A stretch of 64,000 bases of DNA, taken from IMG/VR virus record IMGVR_UViG_3300032285_004054, positions 62,001 to 126,000 of that record. One strand, given 5' to 3'. This document shows, in pieces, positions 25,120 through 32,318 of this stretch (its first letter is position 1; each line of letters opens with the position of its first letter). Made by a program: the position numbers and the translations under genes. The DNA is from a virus. A model generated the notes under the pieces. The model saw nothing but the letters and a program-made list of their open reading frames with translations. It did no database searches and had not been told where the DNA came from.

Positions 25120-25469
25120 ACTTCTATCTCCGATATATGATAATCTTCTTCTTTTGCGTTATTTGTTAATCTCTCTTCCTTAATATTGATATCTTTTCTT
25201 TCATAGCTACGTTCATTAGTATTTTGATTCTCTGTCGTAGAATCCGCTCTAAACAGCTTCATTGTTTCTGTACCTGAATAACCGAGAATAAACGAACCAG
25301 CACAGAAGGTTAAGAACGTAAGATAGGGTGTCGGATCTTTAAGAACATTTAAGGCATCAACAATAAGAACTAATAAACCAAAACACAAAAAAACAACAAG
25401 CCATTTCTGACGATTGCCTTCAAGAAATCGTTCTTTAGTAAATAACTTTCTTCTCTGTTGATACGCCAT
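25116..25469 (-). CDS. Holin-like two-helix membrane protein, 117 aa
   Basis: Two hydrophobic segments (about residues 23-41, WLVVFLCFGLLVLIVDAL; and 49-66, YLTFLTFCAGSFILGYSG) are followed by a charged cytoplasmic tail (residues 70-117). The N-terminus is basic (QQRRKLFTKERFLEGNRQK). Topology, size and a 4-nt overlap with endolysin support a class II-type holin, though phage holins have little conserved sequence. GATAAATA lies 15 nt before the ATG. Confidence 0.6.
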   Translation of the reverse strand: MAYQQRRKLFTKERFLEGNRQKWLVVFLCFGLLVLIVDALNVLKDPTPYLTFLTFCAGSFILGYSGTETMKLFRADSTTENQNTNERSYERKDINIKEERLTNNAKEEDYHISEIEV

Positions 25470-25476
25470 TTAAAAT

Positions 25477-25484
25477 TATTTATC
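25477..25484 (-). promoter_or_regulatory. Late promoter box GATAAATA (minus strand)
   Basis: 15 nt before the holin-like ATG at 25469; overlaps the end of the 36-aa gene. Confidence 0.55.
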
Positions 25485-25590
25485 TCAAATAATAATACAT
25501 AACATGAGCCATACCATAGCCGAATAATAAGCTATAGATACAGATCCAGATAGGAGGATAGGAAGAGTGTGGTCGGTATTCGTCCGTCAT
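25480..25590 (-). CDS. Mini membrane protein, 36 aa
   Basis: Short reading frame: MTDEYRPHSSYPPIWICI, then YSLLFGYGMAHVMYYYLR and stop. One hydrophobic helix near residues 13-34 with a short acidic/polar N-terminus. It fills the gap between two other lysis-cassette genes on the same strand, ending 10 nt before the holin-like start. Could be an antiholin or holin partner. Supported by fit, frame and context rather than homology. Confidence 0.5.
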   Translation of the reverse strand: MTDEYRPHSSYPPIWICIYSLLFGYGMAHVMYYYLR

Positions 25591-25607
25591 AATCTTAAAC
25601 TTAAAGA

Positions 25608-25736
25608 TTAGAATAAAAGACCAGCAATAAAGCCGAGCACGAAAATAAGAATAACTAATGCGGCTTTAGGATGGGTTTCAATCCACGAAAACGTAGTATT
25701 GAAAGCAGATGAAATTATTTGTTTTAATTTATCCAT
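25608..25736 (-). CDS. Mini membrane protein with one helix, 42 aa
   Basis: Short reading frame: MDKLKQIISSAFNTTFSWIE, then THPKAALVILIFVLGFIAGL and LF. Residues 24-42 are a transmembrane helix with GxxxG-like spacing; residues 1-20 are amphipathic. CATAAATA lies 13 nt before the ATG, so it appears to be separately transcribed late. Size and place suggest a class III-like holin or holin regulator in the lysis cassette. Confidence 0.6.
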   Translation of the reverse strand: MDKLKQIISSAFNTTFSWIETHPKAALVILIFVLGFIAGLLF

Positions 25737-25741
25737 ATTAT

Positions 25742-25749
25742 TATTTATG
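25742..25749 (-). promoter_or_regulatory. Late promoter box CATAAATA (minus strand)
   Basis: 13 nt before the ATG at 25736 of the 42-aa membrane protein. Confidence 0.55.
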
Positions 25750-25769
25750 GATAAATTAAACAGAAACCA

Positions 25770-26351
25770 CTATAAAAGCAGGAACCTACTGGCTCTCAAC
25801 CAGATATAACCACCGATAAGAGCAGATAGAGCAAGGATAATTACATTACGCTTCCAGATAGCAGCGTCTTTCTTATAAATTTCTGACTGCAGATGATTGA
25901 GATCTGCTACCATCTTATCACTCATTTCTTTTTGCTTAACTAATTCGTTTTGATTTACAATCAACTGATTAGCCATATTTTTATTATCTGTCTCCAGCTG
26001 CTTTTTAATCTCTCTATCTTTTAGAAGTGTTTGATATTCGGTAGAACCTACTACAACTACCTTGTCGTTTTTATAAACATCGGGTACAATAACTACTCTT
26101 GTCTTGTCAGTGTTTTTTGAATTCTTAACGACTTGACCTGCTTCGTAGATTGCACTAATTTTAATAGGTTGTTTAGGAGGCTTAATAAACTTTGTAGTTT
26201 CGTTTGAATAGAAGAACGCTAAATCAACTCTTGCTTTTGCAAGAGAATCATTAGTAGCATAAACATTCTGGCTAACTGCTTGAGATTGTTTTTCGGTGTA
26301 CAATGTACAACCTGCTATTAATAGCACTGCTGTTAGTATAATCTTTTTCAT
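25770..26351 (-). CDS. Putative unimolecular spanin (u-spanin), 193 aa
   Basis: The N-terminus MKKIILTAVLLIAGC is a lipoprotein signal peptide with lipobox IAG-C (Cys15), so the mature end would be in the outer membrane. Residues 115-165 are coiled-coil (LLKDREIKKQLETDNKNMAN, then QNELVKQKEMSDKMVADLNH). The C-terminus is a transmembrane helix (about 169-187, VIILALSALIGGYIWL) for the inner membrane. Lipoprotein end plus C-terminal helix is the u-spanin design known from T1 gp11 (131 aa), which fuses outer and inner membranes at lysis. It is adjacent to holin-like and endolysin genes. TATAAATA lies 13 nt upstream. Confidence 0.7.
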   Translation of the reverse strand: MKKIILTAVLLIAGCTLYTEKQSQAVSQNVYATNDSLAKARVDLAFFYSNETTKFIKPPKQPIKISAIYEAGQVVKNSKNTDKTRVVIVPDVYKNDKVVVVGSTEYQTLLKDREIKKQLETDNKNMANQLIVNQNELVKQKEMSDKMVADLNHLQSEIYKKDAAIWKRNVIILALSALIGGYIWLRASRFLLL

Positions 26352-26356
26352 TTTTT

Positions 26357-26364
26357 TATTTATA
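26357..26364 (-). promoter_or_regulatory. T4-type late promoter box TATAAATA (minus strand)
   Basis: Perfect consensus, 13 nt before the spanin ATG at 26351; it overlaps the end of the APS kinase gene. Confidence 0.7.
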
Positions 26365-26920
26365 AAATAGGTTTGGATATATCAAGTATGGTATTATAGA
26401 TAATATCTCTGGCTCGTTCAACGGTCATTTCACCAAAAAGTGTAGATCTTGGATGTATTCGTACTTCTGGAAACTCTGGTGGCTCGTAAGGAGAATCGAT
26501 ACCTGTAAAGTCTTTTATCTCCCCTGCACGTGCTTTTTTATACAAACCTTTAGGATCTCTTAACTCGCAAGTACGTAAAGGTGTATCCATATACACTTCA
26601 ATAAATCTAGCGCTAGCGTATTTCTCTAGCATATCTCGAGCTTCATCTCGCATTGATCGGAGAGGGGAAATCATAGCTACAATAACAAGATTAGCCTTTT
26701 GAAAAGTAAGCATATTTTTAGCACAATAAATAGCTTCAGATACCATTCTCTGTCTACTCTTCATATCAAAGCCTTTTGGTATATCATAACTAGCTCTCAA
26801 AGCATCACCATCAATAAGACCTGTCCGGAATTGAAATATACACTTGTTATACAAAGCATTTGCAACGGTTGTTTTGCCAGCTCCAGATAAACCTGTAATC
26901 CAAACAACAGTAGGTTTCAT
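26360..26920 (-). CDS. cysC: Adenylylsulfate (APS) kinase, 186 aa
   Basis: Phosphorylates APS with ATP to give PAPS, the universal sulfate donor. Clear family landmarks: Walker A GLSGAGKTT (residues 10-18), LIDGDALRASYD, AMISPLRSMRDEAR (the FISPxRxxR element), and RDPKGLYKKARAGEIKDFTG followed by GIDSPYEPPE. Start set at ATG 26920, which overlaps the upstream stop (ATGA) and gives the normal N-terminus just before Walker A; a longer start inside the neighbour is unlikely. No ATP sulfurylase is visible, so APS must come from the host. A PAPS-using sulfotransferase is encoded at 40426. Confidence 0.9.
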   Translation of the reverse strand: MKPTVVWITGLSGAGKTTVANALYNKCIFQFRTGLIDGDALRASYDIPKGFDMKSRQRMVSEAIYCAKNMLTFQKANLVIVAMISPLRSMRDEARDMLEKYASARFIEVYMDTPLRTCELRDPKGLYKKARAGEIKDFTGIDSPYEPPEFPEVRIHPRSTLFGEMTVERARDIIYNTILDISKPIL

Positions 26921-27147
26921 CGATTTAAGTCGAGATGGTAAGACTCTAACAAGTTCCAAAGTTCTTGTCTCGCTGCTTCCATAGCATTAGTATACTCTTC
27001 ATGAGCATCCTCTGCTGGATACTTGACTTTGTTTCTAAGATATTGATCTAGTTCCCAAAGAACAGAATAGAACTTTCCGCCATTGTTGGCAAAGTCAAAG
27101 TCGTCTTGTTCTTCTGGTAGGTCGTAGGTTATGGTTGCTTTTGGCAT
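26917..27147 (-). CDS. Conserved phage hypothetical protein, 76 aa
   Basis: MPKATITYDLPEEQDDFDFA is followed by FYSVLWELDQYLRNKVKY and a helical C-terminus (AMEAARQELWNLLESYHLDL). I recall short proteins of this pattern (TLxFDLPEDxxEF...ALxxxDxxLRxxxKY) in many T4-like phages; their function is unknown. Overlaps the APS kinase start by 4 nt, so the two are coupled. Confidence 0.6.
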   Translation of the reverse strand: MPKATITYDLPEEQDDFDFANNGGKFYSVLWELDQYLRNKVKYPAEDAHEEYTNAMEAARQELWNLLESYHLDLNR

Positions 27148-27150
27148 ATA

Positions 27151-27627
27151 TTACAAATTATCCCATTCTCTACGAGATTCAAGGTTATTCTTTTTACAAA
27201 TATTACAAGGGCACTTCCATTCTTCTTCCTCCCTAGTCCATCCTCCCCAATGAATAGGGTATGAAGAATGATAAGGTTTAGGTTCTTTTTCTACGGTGTT
27301 ATTAACAATATGATTCTTTAACTTTGCAATTTCTTCTATTAGCCTGACATTCTCTTCTTTAAGATGTCTCAAATTAATAACTTCTTTTAAGAGTTCATTG
27401 TTTTTGTCTACTACTTCTTGATAAAGATTCATCCAATTTTTATTGCCCTTTTTATATTCAAGAATTTCATCTTTTAGTTCTCGATTCTCTTTATAGAACT
27501 TCTCAGACTCTCCTTTAAAGTACTCTGCTGTCTCGATAGGTACATATTGCCAACCAAATGGATTAGTACCTAGAGCATCATCAATAATTTCTTGTTCGTT
27601 TTTATTAGATCCGAATAGATTGAACAT
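27151..27627 (-). CDS. Coiled-coil protein with terminal Cys motif, 158 aa
   Basis: Not recognised. Residues 35-115 are a long coiled coil (FYKENRELKDEILEYKKGNK, then LLKEVINLRHLKEENVRLIE). The C-terminus has CPCNICKKN (C-x-C-x-x-C), a possible metal site, within a Trp-rich segment (HWGGWTREEEEWKCPC). It starts the minus-strand run leading to APS kinase, divergent from the phosphoesterase gene. No clear late box. Confidence 0.55.
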   Translation of the reverse strand: MFNLFGSNKNEQEIIDDALGTNPFGWQYVPIETAEYFKGESEKFYKENRELKDEILEYKKGNKNWMNLYQEVVDKNNELLKEVINLRHLKEENVRLIEEIAKLKNHIVNNTVEKEPKPYHSSYPIHWGGWTREEEEWKCPCNICKKNNLESRREWDNL

Positions 27628-27661
27628 AAGCTTGATTATAGAGCAAAAGAAAGGTAAGTCA

Positions 27662-27669
27662 AATAAATA
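27662..27669 (+). promoter_or_regulatory. Late promoter box AATAAATA
   Basis: 14 nt before the ATG at 27676. Confidence 0.55.
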
Positions 27670-27675
27670 GTATAG

Positions 27676-28347
27676 ATGTCCAATATTCTAGTCATTTCAG
27701 ACATTCATCTCGGAAGCCCTATTTCTAAAGTTAAATCGTTAGTTAAAGTTCTTAAGAATGAGAAGTATAATCATTTAATTCTTAACGGAGATATATTCGA
27801 TAACAAGCATATTCATAGATATAAGAAAAGACACTGGAATATTCTGAGTTTGTTAAGAAAGATATCAAAGAAGAAAAGGGTAACTTTTATTCTCGGTAAT
27901 CACGATATAAAGTCAAAGAACATTATCAAGATTCTAGGCCTGGAGTTTGTTGAAAGATTAGAACTAGAAGTAAATGGAAAGAAGATGCTGTTTATTCATT
28001 TTCATCAGTTCGATCCTTTTATCTTTAAACACCCTTGGATAACAGATATAGCAGAACAGATTTATTATTTTTTCCAGAGCATAGATAGATCAAAGAGATT
28101 CAGTAGATGGTTAAAGAGAACATCTAAAAGGTTCTTAAAAATCAAAACCAATATAAGAGACAAGGCTCTAAACTATATCAAAGACAAAAACTATGATGCC
28201 ATTTTTGGAGGACATATCCATTTTGCCGAAAGCTTTGTATGCCTAGAATCAGGAAAAGAGTATCACAACTCAGGCTCTTTTTGTGATGAACCTTGTCACT
28301 ATCTAATAATTGACAAGGAAGGTAAGGTTACTTTGAAAGAGATTTAA
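27676..28347 (+). CDS. Calcineurin-like metallophosphoesterase, LpxH-like, 223 aa
   Basis: All five metallophosphoesterase motifs are visible: ILVISDIHLGS (Asp9, His11), LILNGDIFDN, FILGNHDIK, MLFIHFHQFDP and FGGHIHFAE. A long basic helical insert (residues 125-170, RSKRFSRWLKRTSKRFLKIK) precedes GHIH. Overall layout is closest to the UDP-2,3-diacylglucosamine hydrolase (LpxH/LpxG-like) group, which acts at the inner membrane in lipid A synthesis. The substrate of this phage enzyme is not determined by motifs. Ends in a 4-nt convergent overlap. Confidence 0.75.
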   Translation: MSNILVISDIHLGSPISKVKSLVKVLKNEKYNHLILNGDIFDNKHIHRYKKRHWNILSLLRKISKKKRVTFILGNHDIKSKNIIKILGLEFVERLELEVNGKKMLFIHFHQFDPFIFKHPWITDIAEQIYYFFQSIDRSKRFSRWLKRTSKRFLKIKTNIRDKALNYIKDKNYDAIFGGHIHFAESFVCLESGKEYHNSGSFCDEPCHYLIIDKEGKVTLKEI

Positions 28348-28700
28348 GCAGTTGTATCGTCGTTGTTGAACCTACCTGCAGCCTGCACACCTTTACCAAA
28401 TGTTTTAAGTTCTCTTGCTCCTGAAATTGCAGCTTTAGCAACAGGTTTTACTTTACGTAATTTTAATAAATTAATTAATGAAGCAAAAGGTATTATTGCA
28501 ATAGCACTAATACCGGCATTTATAATATGCTTCTTTCTTTCATCAGAAGTATCTGCAGCAGCAGCTCGAAATGTAGAAATAACTGTGTTAGCGATATCAG
28601 CAGGAGCTCCTACTTCTGGAACCGCACCGACAAGATCTAAAGCTGCTTGTACTTTATTAACTGAATCTTCGTTGCTCTTATAAAAATCCTTAAAAGACAT
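28344..28700 (-). CDS. Hypothetical protein with hydrophobic core, 118 aa
   Basis: Not recognised with confidence. Residues 18-75 (KVQAALDLVGAVPEVGAPAD, then HIINAGISAIAIIPFASLINL) resemble the pre-toxin helical segments I recall from polymorphic toxins (two glycine- and alanine-rich hydrophobic helices around PxxGxxxD). The C-terminus is basic. The N-terminus SFKDFYKSNED resembles a capsid-targeting peptide but lacks a clear L/I-x-E cut site. Could be an injected or membrane-inserted virion protein. Confidence 0.45.
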   Translation of the reverse strand: MSFKDFYKSNEDSVNKVQAALDLVGAVPEVGAPADIANTVISTFRAAAADTSDERKKHIINAGISAIAIIPFASLINLLKLRKVKPVAKAAISGARELKTFGKGVQAAGRFNNDDTTA

Positions 28701-28717
28701 AGTGTGTTATTACTTAA

Positions 28718-28915
28718 TCAAATTTCATAGAACCAATTCTTCTTAAACTCTTCAAACTTTTTTTTCCATAGAGTATACTTCTTAAATCTCTTTCCAGCTT
28801 TTCTGCCTTTCTTTTTTACTTTCTTAACCCCTTTAAAGATCATCCAAAAGAACCCAAGCATTCCTAGAGCAAAGAGAGCCATAGTGACATGACCTATGAG
28901 TTGAAAAGGTGTCAT
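28718..28915 (-). CDS. Small membrane protein with basic tail, 65 aa
   Basis: One transmembrane helix (residues about 5-28, QLIGHVTMALFALGMLGFFWMIF) is followed by a very Lys-rich tail (KGVKKVKKKGRKAGKRFKK). By the positive-inside rule the tail is cytoplasmic. GAATATTAAATAATACT precedes the ATG. Function unknown; it lies between the glycosyltransferase and the 118-aa gene. Confidence 0.6.
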   Translation of the reverse strand: MTPFQLIGHVTMALFALGMLGFFWMIFKGVKKVKKKGRKAGKRFKKYTLWKKKFEEFKKNWFYEI

Positions 28916-28919
28916 AGTA

Positions 28920-29777
28920 TTATTTAATATTCAATATATCGGAAATAAACTTTTTAGCTGTTTGAGAAGTTGTATTGTTGTTTAAGAAATGATTCTCAAA
29001 ACGTTCAATATATTTTTCATATACTGTTTCGTATTTCTCGTTTAGAATATCTTTATTTACATTAATACATAGTTCTTTAGGAAAAGAAGTCATTGTGTTA
29101 GTAGGACATAGTTCGATATTTTTAAACAACGGTATACAACCATTACCTAAAATTTCGTAATGCCTCATACAATCCCAGCCTGCTTTTTTACATGTAACTC
29201 CGAACCGAGCATCATTATAGTCTTTATAATAATCTGTTTCATTATTATAAATGTATGTTGTTTTGTCTAGCGGTGTTATGTATGATGTATCTTTTATTTT
29301 CTTCTTATTAAAGTTTACTTTACTAGTTGGTAATCCAAACGAAATCGGTAGTAGTCGTTCTTTTGTGTATATTAATTCTCTCTTAAAATAGCAAATTCCT
29401 AAATCATATACAGGGTGTATATTAACTTCATCTTCACCGTCTACACAAATAATTTTATCTTTTGAATAATACTCTAGAATATTTTCTATATAGTCGTTAC
29501 ATCTCCAAATAGAGCCGTATACTATTAAATCGAAGTATTTGTTTTTAATTTTATTTGTTATATCCGTTCTATCTACTTCTAAATCCTCTAGTACTCTTGT
29601 TACGGTCATACCTTTACCGTACATTTGTTTAGCAACGTTCTCGCTGTAGCTTAGATAGCTGTGTTGTTGCTTTTGTATATCTACAACATTAGCCCCGTAC
29701 AACTCTTTTAACCCTATTAAAAGACAATCGTTTTGATAATCAAGATGATCACCTTTTGTGAAGTACAATATTTTCAT
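28920..29777 (-). CDS. Glycosyltransferase-like protein, 285 aa
   Basis: Resembles the CgeB/exostosin-type glycosyltransferases. The N-terminal KILYFTKGDHLDYQNDCLLI starts a Rossmann-like lobe. The C-terminal lobe has ARFGVTCKKAGWDCMRHYEILGNGCIPLF, the nucleotide-sugar motif usually read as R-x-x-E-x-x-x-x-G-x-x-P. The protein is Tyr/Lys/Asn-rich and very AT-rich. Acceptor unknown: virion protein, DNA or a host glycan are all possible. One nt from the 56-aa gene upstream. Confidence 0.6.
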   Translation of the reverse strand: MKILYFTKGDHLDYQNDCLLIGLKELYGANVVDIQKQQHSYLSYSENVAKQMYGKGMTVTRVLEDLEVDRTDITNKIKNKYFDLIVYGSIWRCNDYIENILEYYSKDKIICVDGEDEVNIHPVYDLGICYFKRELIYTKERLLPISFGLPTSKVNFNKKKIKDTSYITPLDKTTYIYNNETDYYKDYNDARFGVTCKKAGWDCMRHYEILGNGCIPLFKNIELCPTNTMTSFPKELCINVNKDILNEKYETVYEKYIERFENHFLNNNTTSQTAKKFISDILNIK

Positions 29778-29778
29778 A

Positions 29779-29949
29779 TTAATATAATTCTTTGTACTCT
29801 ATATAGCTCTCTAAAATCTTGTCTTCAAACTTAAATTGAAGACACTCTTTACCGTCTTGTGTATATCTTTGAATAAAGATAACTTGTGTCAAGGGTACCC
29901 ATTGTTTGATATCCTCTACCCATACTGATGCTATTCTTACACCATACAT
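29779..29949 (-). CDS. Hypothetical protein, 56 aa
   Basis: Short frame MYGVRIASVWVEDIKQWVPL, continuing TQVIFIQRYTQDGKECLQFK and FEDKILESYIEYKELY. Reads like a small beta-sheet domain. The start overlaps the stop of the 63-aa gene (TAATG) and the stop is one base before the glycosyltransferase ATG, so it fits exactly into a translationally coupled series. No family recognised. Confidence 0.6.
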   Translation of the reverse strand: MYGVRIASVWVEDIKQWVPLTQVIFIQRYTQDGKECLQFKFEDKILESYIEYKELY

Positions 29950-30140
29950 TATTTGTTGCAGTGATAATTTATAAAGCGTTGAGCGGCTTTTGCAACATTA
30001 CTACCTTTATTCTTTTGCCCTGCTTTAATAGAACGAGCTTTTGAACAAGTAACCTTACCAGATACTCTACGCTTGAGTATACCTGGTCTTACTGGGTCAT
30101 TAATATTCTTTTCCAGTAGGTATTGTTTGAACGTTTGCAT
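29949..30140 (-). CDS. Small basic candidate internal head protein, 63 aa
   Basis: The N-terminus MQTFKQYLLEKN closely resembles the T4 internal-protein targeting peptide (MKTYQEFIAE), with a gp21-type L-L-E site at residues 8-10. The rest is strongly basic (PGILKRRVSGKVTCSKARSI, then KAGQKNKGSNVAKAAQRF), as expected of a DNA-associated injected protein. The start lies 41 nt inside the end of the upstream 433-aa gene in another frame. Encapsidation is inference. Confidence 0.55.
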   Translation of the reverse strand: MQTFKQYLLEKNINDPVRPGILKRRVSGKVTCSKARSIKAGQKNKGSNVAKAAQRFINYHCNK

Positions 30141-31401
30141 TTGGATGTTTAATAGCTATTTTCGGTCCACCGAGTGATATAGTTGCGATAGTAATATATT
30201 TTTCTAAATCATTATGAGGTACGTAAATATAACCTGCTGGCGATACAACGAATAGACCTGTAAGATGAGAAGGAAATAAACTCTTAATGCTTTCAGGACT
30301 CTTAATCATTTCCTGAATATCATTTACTTTATCAAGTATGTTTAGTTTTGAAACGGATTTAAAAAATTCTCTCCAACTAGATTCTCCTTCACCTGTAATA
30401 TGTACTTTAGCTTTTGAAAGTTTTTTGTCAACTATTTTAGCTGTCTTTTCAATTTCTTGATCTAAAGCTGAAGCTTTTTCGGAATTTGGTGCACTGTAAT
30501 AGCTCTTAAAGGTCTTTTTAAGAGCAGCGACTCTAGGATTATCTTCTTGAGATTTATGATCACTAGGTTCTTCACCTGCTTCTACTTGTTCATTTTCTTC
30601 TATATTGTTAATAATTGTACCGAACGTTTTAACAGACATTAAAACTCTAATACCGCCTCTAGTAAGTGCAGGTTCTTTATCAGAGTAAATAAGTGAAAAA
30701 GGAAACTCTTTTGTGTCAGATAAAATACCTTTAACCCATTTTTCAATAGACCAGCTTGTTCTTCTAAGCATTAGTTTATCGTACTGTGCACGTCCTTTAA
30801 CTGCTCTTTTACCGGGTTCTTTAACTTCTGGTAAATGAGAAACAATATAGTTGTTGATATAGGTCTTATCTTCCTCGCTTAATAGATCATATTCATCTAA
30901 AATATCGTTTAAAACATGCTTAACTTCACTAAAAAATTTCTTTGTAAAATTGGCGCCATGTTTCGCAATACGTACAGACCCTTCTTCAATCATTTTAACC
31001 TCGAAAGTATATTCAGGATGTTCTTTTGTAGGCCAAGAAACATCATAAGATTTGTTCTGTCCTGAAATAAGCTTCAAACACTGATTAGGATCTGTTATAC
31101 CTGTAATAACAGATGCAACAGCTAATTCACCCGGACCTGCGCCTGACTTTTCCTCTTCGAGTTCTGGGTAATCACTTGTTGTTTCTATCTGTTTACTAGC
31201 TGTAAGATTGTACAGATTTTGCTGTACTGGTGTCCAGGGTACAACATTTAGTATTGGTTTTGTTACATCTATACGAATACCTTCTTGAGCCTCTTCGTGT
31301 ATAGAGGTATATGCTTCATTGAGGGTACGATATTGAGATTTGTAATTGGTGTCACCAATAACTTTTTCGTATGTCTGTGTTAAAAAATGATTTTGTGACA
31401 T
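30100..31401 (-). CDS. Unknown protein with possible PD-(D/E)xK nuclease core, 433 aa
   Basis: Start set at ATG 31401 (MSQNHFLTQTYEKV); the longer reading frame runs into the divergent promoter region. Residues about 85-140 (SGAGPGELAVASVITG, then KSYDVSW...YTFEVKMIEEGSVRI) show D-(x)n-E-V-K after a G-P-G-E helix, a layout seen in PD-(D/E)xK nuclease folds and in restriction-like phage proteins. The remainder is helical and charged, with acidic segment EENEQVEAGEEPSDHKSQED. No further catalytic support, so the nuclease reading is a guess worth testing. Confidence 0.45.
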   Translation of the reverse strand: MSQNHFLTQTYEKVIGDTNYKSQYRTLNEAYTSIHEEAQEGIRIDVTKPILNVVPWTPVQQNLYNLTASKQIETTSDYPELEEEKSGAGPGELAVASVITGITDPNQCLKLISGQNKSYDVSWPTKEHPEYTFEVKMIEEGSVRIAKHGANFTKKFFSEVKHVLNDILDEYDLLSEEDKTYINNYIVSHLPEVKEPGKRAVKGRAQYDKLMLRRTSWSIEKWVKGILSDTKEFPFSLIYSDKEPALTRGGIRVLMSVKTFGTIINNIEENEQVEAGEEPSDHKSQEDNPRVAALKKTFKSYYSAPNSEKASALDQEIEKTAKIVDKKLSKAKVHITGEGESSWREFFKSVSKLNILDKVNDIQEMIKSPESIKSLFPSHLTGLFVVSPAGYIYVPHNDLEKYITIATISLGGPKIAIKHPNANVQTIPTGKEY

Positions 31402-31475
31402 TTGTGTATAGTATTTAAGGTCGAATATAAAGGAAAATGCTGTGATGTGCAAGTCCAAAAGTTACTCTAACTTTG

Positions 31476-31483
31476 AATAAATA
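31476..31483 (+). promoter_or_regulatory. Late promoter box AATAAATA
   Basis: 15 nt before the PhoH-like ATG at 31491. Confidence 0.5.
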
Positions 31484-31490
31484 TTAATAG

Positions 31491-32285
31491 ATGAGCAAAA
31501 AAAGCTCTCGTCGAAAGACGAATAAGCAAGACGGGTCTACCCAGATGGTAACAGTATCTGGTGGTGATCACTCCCCTTACGTGTTCCAACGCGATAAGAT
31601 AAACTTCGACCTCATTATAAGAGAACTACCCTGGACGGAAAAACAGAGAGAGATAATAAACCTGTTTTTAGACAAATCCTGTAAAGTATTGTTTTTAAAA
31701 GGTGTGGCTGGTTCTTCCAAGACATTGTTATCAATGTATCTCGGATTACAGCTTTTAAATACTAGAAAGGTATCAGATATTGTTTTAGTTCGTTCAGCTG
31801 TTGAATCTGCTGATTCAAAACTTGGTTTCTTACCAGGAGATCTTGTAGATAAGTTTAACGTCTATTTGACACCTTTTAACGAAAAGTTCTCTGAGCTTTT
31901 ACCAAAACCTATTATCGATAAACTTGAAAAAGATAATAGATTAACAATGTGCCCGGTTAATTTTGCTAGAGGGTTGCACTTCTCAGCTAAGTTCGTTTGC
32001 TGTGATGAAGCTCAAAACTTAACACGTAAAGAACTATTAACTGTGTTAACACGTTTAGGTTTATTTACAAAAACAATTATTTGTGGGGATCCTGATCAGT
32101 CTGACTTACCTACAGGTAGATCAGGCTTTAAAGAAGTGTATAACTTATTTGATTGCGAAGAAGCAAAAGAAATGGGAATACATTGTATTGAATTAACAGA
32201 ACTAGATGTAGTTAGATCTGAACTATGTAAGTTTGTTGTTAAGAAGTTTAAAGAGCTTCCTCAGGTAGTAATTAAACACCACTAG
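31491..32285 (+). CDS. phoH: PhoH-like ATPase, 264 aa
   Basis: P-loop ATPase of the PhoH family, common in marine phages. Landmarks: LPWTEKQREIINLFL, Walker A GVAGSSKT (residues 71-78), IVLVRSAVESADSKLGFLPG (VRPxVExxxxLGFLPGxxxEK motif), Walker B FVCCDEAQN, and IICGDPDQSDLP. PhoH proteins combine ATPase activity with a proposed RNA-helicase role; the benefit to phage is unsettled. The N-terminal 30 residues are basic and extra. No pho box was seen upstream, only a late-type box. Confidence 0.85.
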   Translation: MSKKSSRRKTNKQDGSTQMVTVSGGDHSPYVFQRDKINFDLIIRELPWTEKQREIINLFLDKSCKVLFLKGVAGSSKTLLSMYLGLQLLNTRKVSDIVLVRSAVESADSKLGFLPGDLVDKFNVYLTPFNEKFSELLPKPIIDKLEKDNRLTMCPVNFARGLHFSAKFVCCDEAQNLTRKELLTVLTRLGLFTKTIICGDPDQSDLPTGRSGFKEVYNLFDCEEAKEMGIHCIELTELDVVRSELCKFVVKKFKELPQVVIKHH

Positions 32286-32318
32286 CATCTGTTATTTTTT
32301 AACATAAGTAGTAGTACT

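Noticed and set aside
28363-28683. Plus-strand frame opposite the 118-aa gene
   Set aside because: Antisense of an Ala-rich gene; the minus frame has the better start and fits its neighbours.
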